NCBI GenBank assembly: GCA_947462335.1
Contig: OX381707.1
Location: forward strand, 19,346,404 to 19,410,403
Reading direction: 5' to 3'
DNA length: 64,000 bases
DNA from: Harmothoe impar
Lineage: Eukaryota > Annelida > Polychaeta > Phyllodocida > Polynoidae
Part shown: positions 46,740-58,603 of the stretch, in pieces
Layout: each line of letters opens with the position of its first letter
How positions within the stretch are numbered: position 1 is the first letter of the stretch
Program-made: the position numbers and the translations under genes
Notes under the pieces: generated by a model
Told to the model about the DNA's origin: nothing
Databases searched by the model: none
The model's input: the letters and a program-made list of their open reading frames with translations, nothing else

Positions 46740-47340
46740 TTCAGGTCGGGATTCGAACCTGCTATGGAGAAGGTAGGCCTATTTCTTGAATGAGGGTATT
46801 TAACAGAATATTATATTGGCTACAGTCAAAACAGCATCTGGTCCTCCGTGGCGCAATTGATAGCATAGTGGATAGGCAATGTCTGTGACGTAGGTTCGAA
46901 TCCCATAGGAATTCGTTTTTTTAATATTGTGTAGGCCCATAACATGCAAGGTATCATACAGCAGATGTTCTATAGCCCTTTCACTATGTACAGGCGCCGT
47001 GGCTGTGTGGTATAGGCGTTGCTACATGAGTCCTACCTGTGCAGGTTCGAGTCTCACAAGGAATAGCTTTTTCTAAATGTTTAAAAAAAAAAGAATTATC
47101 ATGATTTTCCTCTTCCGTCTATGTATATGTACTAAAATTATTTTATTTGAACATAGTATATTTTACATCAAGTTGAATGGAAAACTCTCAAATCACATAC
47201 GTATAACATGCTATGAACAATACAGTAAGCAGTTTTAACATGCTTCATATAGGTCCTCCCCTGTGGCCCACCTGTTAGCATGCAGGCCTTTAGGTTGGCA
47301 ACTGATTTATCAACCTGGGTTCGAACCCCATCAAAGCAGG
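46740..47340. repeat. Cluster of four tRNA-like sequences
   Basis: B boxes occur at 46749-46759 (minus, GGTTCGAATCC), 46893-46903 (plus, with GTGGCGCAATTGATAGC as A box), about 47043-47053 (plus, GGTTCGAGTCT; same family as 37195-37266) and 47317-47328 (plus, GGGTTCGAACCC). Acceptor and anticodon stems are imperfect in all, so I call them SINE-like or pseudogenes. Confidence 0.55.
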
Positions 47341-47364
47341 GTTTTAAGTAGGAAAGATTCCACA

Positions 47365-47545
47365 AAACCTCCTGAGGAGGTTATGTGGCAAAACCTCCGG
47401 ACAGTACCCACAAAACCTCCGGACAGCACTTACAAAACCTCCGGACAGCACCTTCAAAATCTCCGCTCAGGCTAGCAGAAAGTGAATATGGAAATAAACC
47501 TGCTGTAAGAACAATAGGACCAATACTCGAGCGGAGTATAAACTA
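47365..47545. repeat. ~25-bp tandem repeat AAAACCTCCGGACAGYAC
   Basis: Four to five units, starting with the palindrome AACCTCCTGAGGAGGTT. Similar words open fold-back H4 on the far side of the tRNA-like cluster. Confidence 0.7.
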
Positions 47546-48495
47546 TATACCACTATAGTCCCACATAACTGGCTGCCAATACTGTCGCCATAACTGCTAT
47601 TGGCTCAAAGAATAAGACTGACTCTGTTCAAGTGGCCTGGTTGGCACCGATCCTTGTCTTAGATGTTGTTATGGCCTTAAGCACACACAAGAGCCTTCAG
47701 AAAAAAAACCTTTCAGATCTGACCATTGAAGCAAGCGTATACTTCCTTCAGGCTCAGCACTGTTTGTTGTAAACTATTCCCACACCCATCTGATCGTGAT
47801 ATATGCAATTATCCCCTCTACCCTGGCATTTTTATCTTGTGAAATATTGTGTTTTTTAAAACCTCTTTATCAAGGGGTATAAATGGTGTTATAGTCAGCT
47901 TACATATGTGACACGATCTGCGAAAAAGGCCCTTAGTGCAGGGTGTAATAAGGTCCCTTTTCCTAGGACATGTCACATATATACAACTTCCCCTTTCAAG
48001 TATGATACGTCGGCCCCCTACCTATAAGCGTTAGGTGTTTTAAAACCAATTTATGAACAAGTACATACACATAACAGTGATGAGCGGGCGAGTACAATAT
48101 ATTATTTATTATGTTTATAAGATTCTTGGAATAATCCATTCAGTACTCTGACCAATTTAGGAGCTTTTTATGTTGGTGGCGATTGTAAGGAGATTTCTAA
48201 TAGCCAAGTCTATAGTTAATCAATTGGCCGCACAAACTGTACCACAGCCAATAGAACCGCTGCATACATGGTACTATAAACCGCTTCCAATTCAGCTGAA
48301 GGCACTATTCGTATTGGCTTCCCGTAGAATCAATGAAACAGTTTAACACAAGCACTAAAATCACATCATAGGCCAATTCTACTGAAAGGGAAAATTACTC
48401 CTCTGGCTGTGTGGGGGTTTGTAATAGCTCTTTAGTTTAAGGACTGCATAGTTCTTTGCCTTTTGCCCTTATTTGGTGCCATACTTTAATACACA
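47546..48495. other. INPP5F intron 2 segment, nothing recognised
   Basis: No exon, repeat or structure called. Confidence 0.4.
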
Positions 48496-48690
48496 CACTC
48501 TAAGAACAGTGTGTTATGTTTACACACTTATCAACACGCTTTTAGTGCAGCCACTTTTAACACACATTTTGATGTAACACACTACGCACTACACACTGTT
48601 TGCCAAACGTGTGTTGATCTCCAAAGTGTGTTGCAAATTTGTGTGTATAACTCCTCATGCATGTTCCCGCAACACACTGCTCTTACAGTG
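48496..48690. mobile_element. CACT-ended MITE, family 2, short copy
   Basis: 195 bp, CACTCTAAGAACAGTGTGTT...AACACACTGCTCTTACAGTG, flanked by CA on both sides. A double-hairpin MITE right-end fragment (GCACTATGCGGCCCTTAACG) follows at 48760-48798. Confidence 0.85.
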
Positions 48691-49689
48691 CACAGGCTGA
48701 CACTTCGGAAGTATATGCATGCACTGACAAAAGCCATATTATCTACAGAAGACACAATTCATAGCACATTCAAGCACTATGCGGCCCTTAACGGGTTCAC
48801 AGTGAATACTGTCATTCCTGTGACACCAATGGTGCCCTCTACGGCGCCCCCTAATGGACATACCAGTAGTTTGAAAGCCACCCTGAGCGCACCTGACCCC
48901 TCCCTGTCTCTGCTGTCAAGGCCTCATTGACTTCTGACAGCTAACACAAGTCGCTGTCACTGTTTGCAGACCCAGCTGTCAGTTCTCCACTACCATCCCT
49001 GACCCACAATGGGGGTTAAACATGACATGCCTGTCAACCCCGTTATTGAAGCCACCACCTACTAATAGTGGGGAACTTGGTGGGGGCGGGTGTCAGGCAG
49101 TGCATTCCTGGAAGGTATGGTATCATATGGCAATTTCTATGTGTAAATTGGAAAACAGTAATGCTAATTGTCCTATTTGTTTCACGTATACAAGTGTATA
49201 GGACATATGGAATAGAATCGGTATGCAGAAACAAAATATAAATCTTTTGGAAAACCATACATTTCTAAAAGATGTGTAAAGAATGGCGTGTGCGTCATAC
49301 CAAAGAGAAAACAGCAATTGCAAATATGTGGATGCCTTCATATTTCTTTACATGTAATACCCTTAGAATTCGAATGGCAAATAGACCTAATACAATCGGA
49401 TGCCATGGATAAAGAATTACTCAGTTTGTCTAGTCGCGCTGTCTAGCTGTAATGCATAAATTATTTCGCAATGTTTCAATTCATGTTTATACAATCGAGT
49501 AGAATTCCAAGCCTGGATATTATCTATTGATGCTTGGACCTATTTTAAATACGTTCCTCTGCTCCTGGGCATATTTTGTTGGATGTCGGCATCCTTTCAT
49601 CCGACCTGAAAGAACCTTCTTCGTCTGGATTATTTTTAGACGAAATAAGCACATCATAATGGGGCTCAACCTTTAGGTAACAAGCGAAT

Positions 49690-50772
49690 TAACCCTTTAG
49701 GGCCGCATAGTGCTTAAATGTGCAATACCCTTTGTCGGAATGTATCAATCCTTTAGGGTCAGCATGGTGCTTGATTGTACCCTGGCGAGTAAACATGCCA
49801 GGACTGCATTCATGCACTGCAAAAAAGGTGCTTAGGTTTTAAACATGTTTAGGTCTAAACACGTTTAAAGTCTAAACATTTTGCTAGGTTTGTGTTTTTG
49901 AAACTTTCTGTTTAGGAATTAAACACTTTTATTCTAAACACCTAAACATTTATGTTGAATATGTTTAGATGTTTAGTATGTAAACAGTATGGAGAATTGG
50001 TGTTTAGGGTGTAAACATGTAGTGTTTAGATCATAGTATATTAAACACATACCAGATGGCAGCTCTGTGGTTGACTGTAGTTTCTACAACCACTCAAACA
50101 TTATTGTTGTTCTAAAAGTGCTTAAATCTGGGTAAATTAATTTAAATTTCATGGGATGCAAAAGGATAATAATACACATTGTAGGATTCAAGGGTAGAAT
50201 GCTATTTCATGATGAACATGATGCAATAAAGCTACATCTGCTACCTAGACACCTCTTTTAAGAACTCTAAGAATGGATAAAGCATTATTTTCCCTGAAGG
50301 TCTGTTGTATTGACTCAAGGGTGTGTCTATGTTAAAGTAGAGGCCTATGTGAACTAGTGATGCATGTACATTGGCTCATGGGAGGGGGGACCATATATAT
50401 ACATATATGGAAATGAAATAAATTAGGAATTTATTCAAATATCAGTATCTAAACATAATAATAATCGACATGTCTCTAGACACACCACTTTCATCCTTAA
50501 ACACTTGACATATAAACACAATAATATGCTAAACTCTTGAATTCTAAACACTTCATTCTCCTAAACACATTGATTTAAACACTTAAATTTCTAAGCACTG
50601 AGCTAAACATATTATTGATCTAAACATGTTTAGGAACATATTGTGTGGACAAATACGGGGCAGGATTGTGTTTAGGATTGTGTTTAGGATCTAAACACCT
50701 TTTTTGCAGTGTGTGTCTTGACGATGGAGGGCATAATACATGAACTCACTATGTAGCTCTTTAAGGGTTGGA
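49690..50772. mobile_element. Double-hairpin MITE split by a CACT element
   Basis: Left piece 49690-49814 (TTAACCCTTTAGGGCCGCAT ... GACTGCATTCATG). Right piece 50712-50772 (TGTCTTGACGATGGAGGGCA ... CTTTAAGGGTTGG). Joined, they restore the normal order of the MITE. Confidence 0.8.
49815..50711. mobile_element. CACT-ended element, family 5, nested
   Basis: 897 bp, CACTGCAAAAAAGGTGCTTA...CACCTTTTTTGCAGTG, flanked by TG on both sides. The interior is rich in TAAACAC / GTGTTTA words throughout. No open frame of note. Confidence 0.9.
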
Positions 50773-51335
50773 GACTAGAGACAATTCTAACTTATGGGAA
50801 AGGGCACAGCTGTATTCTAGATACCCCTAAGAGATTACATTGAGGACCGATAAGAAATGGAATAGAAATGCATTGCTCTTAATGCAACTCTGCAACAAAA
50901 TCTATTATGTTCATCCAGCTTTGTTATTTTACAATACGTATGACTAACGGTGGATCTGTTTGCAAGTCGACTGAAAACCATTTGGAATATATCACTGCGA
51001 AGGAATTCACAAATAGACCTTCATATCCAATACACGTAGGAAGGCATATCCCAAAAATGTGTAATTAAGATTTAAACTATGATAATATAATTAACTCCAT
51101 AGCAGTAGCTGCAAAGACTTAATTAAGTCTGTGCTGTAGTAATGTGATGAAGGCCCAGAGGCATTCACTCGCTGAAGTCACAAATCTAGTTTCGCAGCAG
51201 GGTAGAAAGTCTTGTGCACACCAACTGGAGGAGTGTGCCTCCAGCACTGTATAGCAGGAGCAATATACATTCAGCAATTAACTCCAGCAATGCAATTGCT
51301 CCCTTACCTTTTAGAAAATTGCTGTTCATGTCAGT
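50773..51335. other. INPP5F intron 2 segment, nothing recognised
   Basis: No feature called. Confidence 0.35.
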
Positions 51336-51336
51336 T

Positions 51337-51700
51337 ACAGGGGTATACACTAGCTTTATCGGCTGTGGGCCACCCGGGCCCGTAGCGCCAGAAATCTATG
51401 GGCCCGGACATTTTGCTGTGGGCCAGGGAACAACTTTTGTTTTTCCAACGAGAAAATCATATAAATTCCTGATCTATCTGTGTTAGAGTGAAACCAAATT
51501 GCCTCATCTGCTTACATCTTCATCTTTCAAACGACATATTACATGACTATATTTATCAGGTTAATTTCCCTCAAATATTTTGCAAATGTTCTGTGGGCCA
51601 CCCGGGCCCATGGGAAGGTAATTCTGTAGAAAACTACGGGCCCGGACCAAAAATTGCGGGCCATTGGCTCCCGGGCCAGCGTTAGTGTCTACCCCTGAGT
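51337..51700. mobile_element. MITE with AGGGGTAKACACTARC ends
   Basis: Left AGGGGTATACACTAGC and right GTTAGTGTCTACCCCT are inverted. Interior GGGCCACCCGGGCCC is repeated at each side. A related right end (CGGGCCAGTGCTATAGTGTC) is at 63929-63955. Confidence 0.8.
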
Positions 51701-52068
51701 TATATTCAGTTCATATTAGGCCATACTTATAGCTATCTAATACAGCATTGTAGAGTTTGATTTCAATTCTAAACGTCAGTGACTGTTACTTGTCGGAATA
51801 TGCATATTGATGATATATTTATAATGAGGGATGGCATCGATCACCAAATAATAGCTCTGATAAAAGACAATTTATGATGCTAGTGGACTGGTTCTGGTGT
51901 GCCCAATATTCACGACTGCATTGTTGGTCTTTGCTGTATAGCGTTTGCCAATAAATATTCATCATACTTTGTCATTCTCACAATGCATAGTTCCCAGGCA
52001 AAGTATCAGTGTCGCACTGTAGACCTACTCACCAAATGGTATTGCAATTCCTATATACAGCACTCTGA

Positions 52069-52326
52069 CTAACCCTTTGAAGGATGCATGCTGCTTTAAT
52101 GTACTTTGGCCTTTTTTGTCATGATGCATTAGTGCAGCCATGGTGTATAACCCGCCAATGATGCTTTCACACATCATGACGACTCTACGTGTTTGACACA
52201 CTCTCAACGGGTCGGCATGATGCATGCATGCAGTCCATGCGAGCTGACTGACCAAAGCTGCATCCATGGATCATGACGACAAAGGGCATACCACATTTAA
52301 GCACCATGCGGGCATTAAAGGGCTAA
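52069..52326. mobile_element. Double-hairpin MITE, full length, CTAA at both ends
   Basis: CTAACCCTTTGAAGGATGC...GCGGGCATTAAAGGGCTAA. Both hairpins and the centre are present. Identical CTAA flanks support a 4-bp target duplication. Confidence 0.75.
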
Positions 52327-52803
52327 CAACACAGACTGCTAGCATCCCATAGTGGCATGCAGAGTTGCTCACCATATGTCAGGACCTCTCTGCTCAGCCT
52401 TGTTTCCTCAACGAGCAGCTCATATCAGCTCGTGCAGTGTGGAGGTATCGACCTGGGCCCCAATGTTTGCTCTGAGCTGCTCCCCATCCAGGGTCCTCCT
52501 CCTGAGCTGCTCCCCAGACACCATGTGTGTGTGACCAGACACACGGAAAGGGTGCTCAGTCCAAGGCACCACCCCGGTCTATCTTTCCATCTCTTGCATC
52601 AGCCTGTTATGTAATCGACACTGGGCACCTGGGTCTGTCCTTTTCTCAATGTCCTGGTCATCACAGATGCTCTGGGTGTCAGGTTCCAAGTCCCAATCTG
52701 GGACCCTCTATGAGGGTCGTGCGGCTGTCGGAGCATGCGGATCATCCTTTCTACTTGCTGCTTACATTATTTCATATGTCCATGACACAAAGAATTTGAG
52801 TAA

Positions 52804-52876
52804 CAAGAATTGCGGTTGTTGCCGCGTAAAAAAATGCCTCAGGCATTTTTATACGCGGCAACAACCGCAATTCTTG
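52804..52876. repeat. Near-perfect 73-nt palindrome H5
   Basis: Two 36-nt arms (CAAGAATTGCGGTTGTTGCC...) meet around a single base with one mismatch, so there is almost no loop. The shared H1-H3 modules are not seen around it. Confidence 0.9.
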
Positions 52877-53751
52877 CATTTGAAGGAACATAATGTCTAC
52901 ATGGTTGGTATATTTGTAGGGGACCCATTCAAGACACCATATAAACAGGGCGGGAGGATGATATAACTGACGGATGTGACACAACAGGGGAAAACATGCC
53001 ATTACAGGGATTTAGTGTAATATACAGCCACTAGGTGGCCACCAGTGCAGCTGTAGCACTAAAAGTGCCACATTATATGAGCGGAATGAAGATGGAGACT
53101 TGGGTATGAAGTATTGGTGTTTTATTGGTACATTGGTATTGTACAATAGTTGACCACCTGGAGGTTACTGTCTGGACACCTGCATGGGATTACATGACCT
53201 TATATCCTGGTCTTCCCTGGTATCCCAGAATTCCTTCCGGTGTTCTGATTGGTTAGAAATAAATGCTGTAAATCTACTGGATATTAGAAATTGACCAATG
53301 AATGACCTGCCCCCTGGTGGGAGGGGGGAGTGGTGGTGTGGCCACCACTACCTCCATCCACCAGGTGGCCAGGCATTGTTAGTGTCACTTTGTTGTTTGT
53401 TTGTTTGTTGTGTTGGCCCACGGCTTGTGCAGGTGGGGATTAGTGCTAGACTTGTTGATTGCAGTCAGCTTTAATTGGCAGTTACATGAAAGGCTTGTGT
53501 TAATCTTAGTATGGGGGCTAAACAGTGGTAGGCTAACATGAGGGTAGACATCATGGAACCAACATATAGTTTGAATTATGATATCTAAATCTGATGAACA
53601 TCTGTGTGTAATTATGTATACATATTTATAATATATATTTGATATAAAATATGCTTATTATTATCATAATCATAATTATTACATGATATTGTGTAATATG
53701 GCGTAATATGCGTGATATACAAGGTAAGAGGGGATCTGTGGTGTGACACAG

Positions 53752-56310
53752 CAGCACTAATAGAACCATTGAATTCCTTTGGTCCATGTTAGGGGGTGTA
53801 GGTAGGATTATAATCAACCTCAGGAGCATGGAAATGGGTGTTGCTAGGCAGATAAACAATGAGAATAGCTGTTGCTAGGCAACCAGCTGTCTTAGCAACA
53901 ACAAAAATAGAACCATTGAATTCCTTGGGTCCATGTTAGGGGGGTAGGTAGGATTATAATCAACCTCAGGAGCATGGAAATGGGTGTTGCTAGGCAGATA
54001 AACAATTAGAATAGCTGTTGCTAGGCAACCAGCCATCTTAGCAACAAAATAATAGAACCATTGAATTCCTTCGGTCCATGTTAGGGGGGGTAGGTACAAT
54101 TATAATCAACCTAAGGAGCATGGAAATGTGCGTTGCTAGGCAGATAAACAATTAGAATAGCTGTTGCTAGGCAACCAGCCATCTTAGCAACAAACCGATA
54201 GAACCATTGAATTCCTCGGGTCCATGTTAGGGGGGGTAGGTAGGATTATAATCAACCTCAGGAGCATGGAAATGTGCGTTGCTAGGCAGATAAAAAATTA
54301 GAATAGCTGTTGCTAGGCAACCAGCTGTCTTAGCAACAACAAAAATAGAACCATTGAATTCCTAGGGTCCATGTTAGGGGGGTAGGTAGGATTATAATCA
54401 ACCTCAGGAGCATGGAAATGGGTGTTGCTAGGCAGATAAACAATGAGAATAGCTGTTGCTAGGCAACCAGCTGTCTTAGCAACAAAATAATAGAACCATT
54501 GAATTCCTTCGGTCCATGTTAGGGGGGGTAGGTACAATTATAATCAACCTAAGGAGCATGGAAATGTGCGTTGCTAGGCAGATAAACAATTAGAATAGCT
54601 GTTGCTAGGCAACCAGCCGTCTTAGCAACAAACCGATAGAACCATTGAATTCCTCGGGTCCATGTTAGGGGGGGTAGGTAGGATTATAATCAACCTCAAG
54701 AGCATGGAAATGTGCGTTGCTAGGCAGATAAACAATTAGAATAGCTGTTGCTAGGCAACCAGCTGTCTTAGCAACAACAAAAAGAGAACCATTGAATTCC
54801 TTGGGTCCATGTTAGGGGGCGTAGGTACAATTATAATCAACCTCAGGAGCATCGAAATGGGTGTTGCTAGGCAGATTTCTAATTAGAATAGCTGTTGCTA
54901 GGCAACCAGCTGTCTTAGCAACAAAATAATAGAACCATTGAATTCTTTGGGTCCATGTTAGGGGGGGTAGGTATGATTATAATCAACCTCAGGAGCATGG
55001 AAATGGGTGTTGCTAGGCAGATAAACAATTAGAATAGCTGTTGCTAGGCAACCAGCCATCTAAGCAACAAACCGATAGAACCATTGAATTCCTCGGGTCC
55101 ATGTTAGGGGGGGTAGGTAGGATTATAATCAACCTCAGGAGCATGGAAATGTGCGTTGCTAGGCAGATAAACAATTAGAATAGCTGTTGCTAGGCAACCA
55201 GCTGTCTCAGCAACAACAAAAATAGAACCATTGAATTCCTAGGGTCCATGTTAGGGGGGGTAGGTAGGATTATAATCAACCTCAGGAGCATGGAAATGGG
55301 TGTTGCTAGGCAGATAAACAATTAGAATAGCTGTTGCTAGGCAACCAGCTGTCTTAGCAACAAAATAATAGAACCATTGAATTTCTTGGGTCCATGTAAG
55401 GGGGGGTAGGTACAATTATAATCAACCTAAGGAGCATGGAAATGTGCGTTGCTAGGCAGATAAACAATTAGAATAGCTGTTGCTAGGCAACCAGCCGTCT
55501 TAGTAACAAACCGATAGAACCATTGAATTCCTCGGGTCCATGTTAGGGGGGGTAGGTAGGATTATAATCAACCTCAGGAGCATGGAAATGTGCGTTGCTA
55601 GGCAGATAAACAATTAGAATAGCTGTTGCTAGGCAACCAGCTGTCTTAGCAACAAAATAATAGAACCATTGAATTCCTTGGGTCCATGTTAGGGGGGGTA
55701 GGTATGATTATAATCAACCTCAGGAGCATGGAAATGGGTGATGCTAGGCAGATAAACAATTAGAATAGCTGTTGCTAGGAAACCAGCCATCTTAGCAACA
55801 AAATAATAGAATCATTGAATTCCTTGGGTCCATGTTAGGGGGCGTAGGTACAATTATAATCAACCTCAGGAGCATCGAAATGTGCGTTGCTAGGCAGATT
55901 TCTAATTAGAATAGCTGTTGCTAGGCAACCAGCCGTCTTAGCAACAAAATAATAGAAACATTGAATTCCTTGGGTCCATGTTAGGGGGGGTAGGTATGAT
56001 TATAATCAACCTCAGGAGCATGGAAATGGGTGTTGCTAGGCAGATAAACAATTAGAATAGCTGTTGCTAGGCAACCAGCCATCTTAGCAACAAAATAATA
56101 GAACCATTGAATTCCTTGGGTCCATGTTAGGGGGGGTAGGTAGGATTATAATCAACCTCAGGAGCATGGAAATGGGTGTTGCTAGGCAGATAAACAATTA
56201 GAATAGCTGTTGCTAGGCAACCAGCTGTCTAAGCAACAAACCAATAAAACTATTGAATTCCTTGGGTCCATGTTAGGGGGGGTAGGTATGCTTATGATCA
56301 ACCTCAGGAT
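53752..56310. repeat. 146-bp satellite, ~18 monomers, trimeric higher-order repeat
   Basis: The monomer contains AGAACCATTGAATTCCT, GGGTCCATGTTAGGGGGG, GATTATAATCAACCTCAGG and GTTGCTAGGCAACC. Copies 2-13 cycle through three linker types (A ACAACAAAAATAG, B ACAAAATAATAG, C ACAAACCGATAG) as ABC four times, a 438-439 bp unit. The last monomers are mostly type B. The period is not a multiple of three, so the open frames on the minus strand are incidental. Confidence 0.95.
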
Positions 56311-56359
56311 CGAAGGTTGATTAATATTAATTTTATCATTATATGTATAAATTTGTGTT

Positions 56360-56412
56360 GTGACACCTTAAAACAAAATGGCGGCACCCCTTAAAACAAA
56401 ATGGCGGCACCC
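56360..56412. repeat. Direct duplication CCTTAAAACAAAATGGCGGC
   Basis: Two tandem ~25-bp units next to the satellite. ATGGCGGC is a YY1-like word but appears here only through the repeat. Confidence 0.6.
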
Positions 56413-56933
56413 GTACTGACTTCCTGTCAAATGAAAACAATATAATGCCTCAACCTGGTAGTTCGCAAGCTCACAACCAGGGCCCCTCCGGGGCCTTTCG
56501 GCCTTAAAAAAAAAGGTATGGTAAATTTTGGAGCCAAACAGAAAGGGTAATGGGTGTCCAACCGTACATAACATTCTTTCTGCATGACTGCATAGTATTA
56601 CATGTACCACCATATGCATAGCATGACCCTTGCAGTAGAGCTCTGTATTGTACCACAGGAAGGGGCTACCATAGTATTATCACCATGTTTACATAGACAG
56701 GATGGCCCGTGAAGTATACACTCCGTCGCTGCAGACTTCATTCGGTGTATTTATGATGCAGGATCCAACTCGGCTGCAGCTTGTTAAATACCTAATCCAG
56801 CCATACTCGAACAGAATCTCTCCACAATTTTGTACACTCATTCTGATCCTTCATAACACCCCTTGTGTAATACCCCCCGCCCTTTACCCGGACTGCCGCA
56901 GGGCTGGTGTGGTCCGAGCCCCATCCCAAGGTC

Positions 56934-57239
56934 AGGCCAAATAAAAAAAAAGGTTTGTTTCAGGTAACATGGGAAGAAACTCTAGGGTCGGTAGGTCGGA
57001 TTTTTTTTTTTTTTTTTTAAACTTTTTTTTACATTTTTTTACTTCCCCTCTAAAATTGACACAAAAAAGTGCAAAAATGGGAAGATTTTTTCAGAGTTTT
57101 TGTAAACCCAAAATTGACCTAAACAAAGGTGTAAAAATATAACAATTTCTTCAAAATTGAATAAAGAAACGTAGGGTCGGCCCTATTTAGATAGGGTCGG
57201 TCGGGTGACCTGAAACAAACCTTCTTCTTTTTTTGGCCT
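56934..57239. mobile_element. AGGCC-ended MITE, CGACCGACCCTA family, full copy
   Basis: 306 bp, AGGCCAAATAAAAAAAAAGG...CTTTTTTTGGCCT. Subterminal GGTTTGTTTCAGGTAAC / GTGACCTGAAACAAACC, with TAGGGTCGGTCGG inside. Confidence 0.85.
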
Positions 57240-57444
57240 CAGGGTTCAGCCATAACCCAATGACTGGATAGCTAATATTGCCTTAGCCGTCAGAGGTAAT
57301 CCATGTATATAGGAACATAATCATTGATCAATGTCTCAGGGAGAGAGGGGTGAAGGGATCTGGGTCACAGCCTTGTGGGGTGTAGGGCTATACACACACT
57401 TAGAGATATGAAAAAATGTGTGGCCGAGTTACTCATTAACCCTA

Positions 57445-57697
57445 CACTCAAAAAATAAACTTGTCTCCAGACTCTTCAAAGTGACGATCATAAAACAACC
57501 CTGTCTAAGTGACAAGGAAGCGGGTCTTCTAGCTGGAGATAGAAGACCCACTTGGCATGTGCCAGCCCAAAACTCAACGTTTGCCAGCTCCAGATTCTAT
57601 TTGTGGGATGGTAACCTGATAGGGTAGACAACTTTTGACTTGTTTATTTTATGATAGTCACTTCGACGAGTCTGGAGACAAGTTTACTTTTTCAGTG
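57445..57697. mobile_element. CACT-ended MITE, family 1, copy B
   Basis: 253 bp, CACTCAAAAAATAAACTTGT...AAGTTTACTTTTTCAGTG, flanked by TA on both sides. Interior as in 32271-32532. Confidence 0.9.
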
Positions 57698-58468
57698 TAT
57701 CGAACATGTATTCATGATTCCCACCTCAGGTTCAGTAACACAGACAGATGCTCCCTGCAGAAAGTCCAATTAAAGATGATTCTGGACTGTGTCTCCAAAT
57801 GCTGGACTATGATCCTCCAGAGTGCAGTGTTTTGAAAGGGAGTATACTGGACTCTGGGTGAGAATCCAACCTTGCCTGACTCCCTTGTGGGGAGGACTAG
57901 AATCAGAAGGAACAGTCCAGCATTACTCGACTCCTCAAAAAAGGAGCCAGGCAATGTGGATGTCTTTTTACAGAGAGTCATCTGGTAAAAGAGTCAAACT
58001 GACGCCCTCTTTTCTCTTTGAATATACATGTATAAGAATACATGTAGTTTGTGTTGGGGGTTTACAGTAGCTTCTTATCAGCCTCTAGCTGCTAGCCACC
58101 CCTACGCTGCACCCCCCCCCTCCCCCGCCCCACCCATCCCCTACAATCTCCCCATATCTCCATCCTGACACAGATGGGTACTATAAGACAAGGCCCTGCC
58201 GGGGAGAGTGGTATTGATTTAACCTGAGGATTAAGATCATTTATAAAGAAGGTCTCATCTTGTGCTCTGAGTGTCTTTTTACTATGGCGTCGATATTACA
58301 TCGACCCTTGCTACACTTTGTGGGGATGGTAGAGGCCGGGGTCGTTCCATCTCCTTGTTGTAACATCATAAAATGGGATGTATATGTCTATTGGTGGTAA
58401 TAGGCTGAGATAGCGTTACGCCATAACCCATACAAGGTTGAATAGGTCACTATACTGACCCACACAGA

Positions 58469-58603
58469 TTGACCCTTTAATGTCCGCATCGTACTTTAAT
58501 GTGCTATGGCCTTTGTCATCATGTTGCATGCATATAGCTCTGGTGAGTTACTGCACCCTTTTATGGGATTGATACACTCTCAAAGGATCTTCATGATGCA
58601 CCA
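58469..58603. mobile_element. Double-hairpin MITE, left two-thirds
   Basis: GACCCTTTAATGTCCGCATC, hairpin one reduced, centre GGGATTGATACACTCTCAAA. The right end is absent. Confidence 0.6.

Noticed and set aside
48173..48190. Candidate INPP5F exon 3 (TTGGTGGCGATTGT)
   Set aside because: The translation does not match the DLPWWL-type sequence expected, and no supporting splice site was seen.
52352..52966. Overlapping plus-strand frames of 60-105 codons
   Set aside because: No domain recognised, and one runs through the 73-nt palindrome; treated as chance.
53626..54537. Repeated minus-strand open frames in the satellite
   Set aside because: The 146-bp period breaks the frame in every unit; the frames are identical only because the DNA is repeated.
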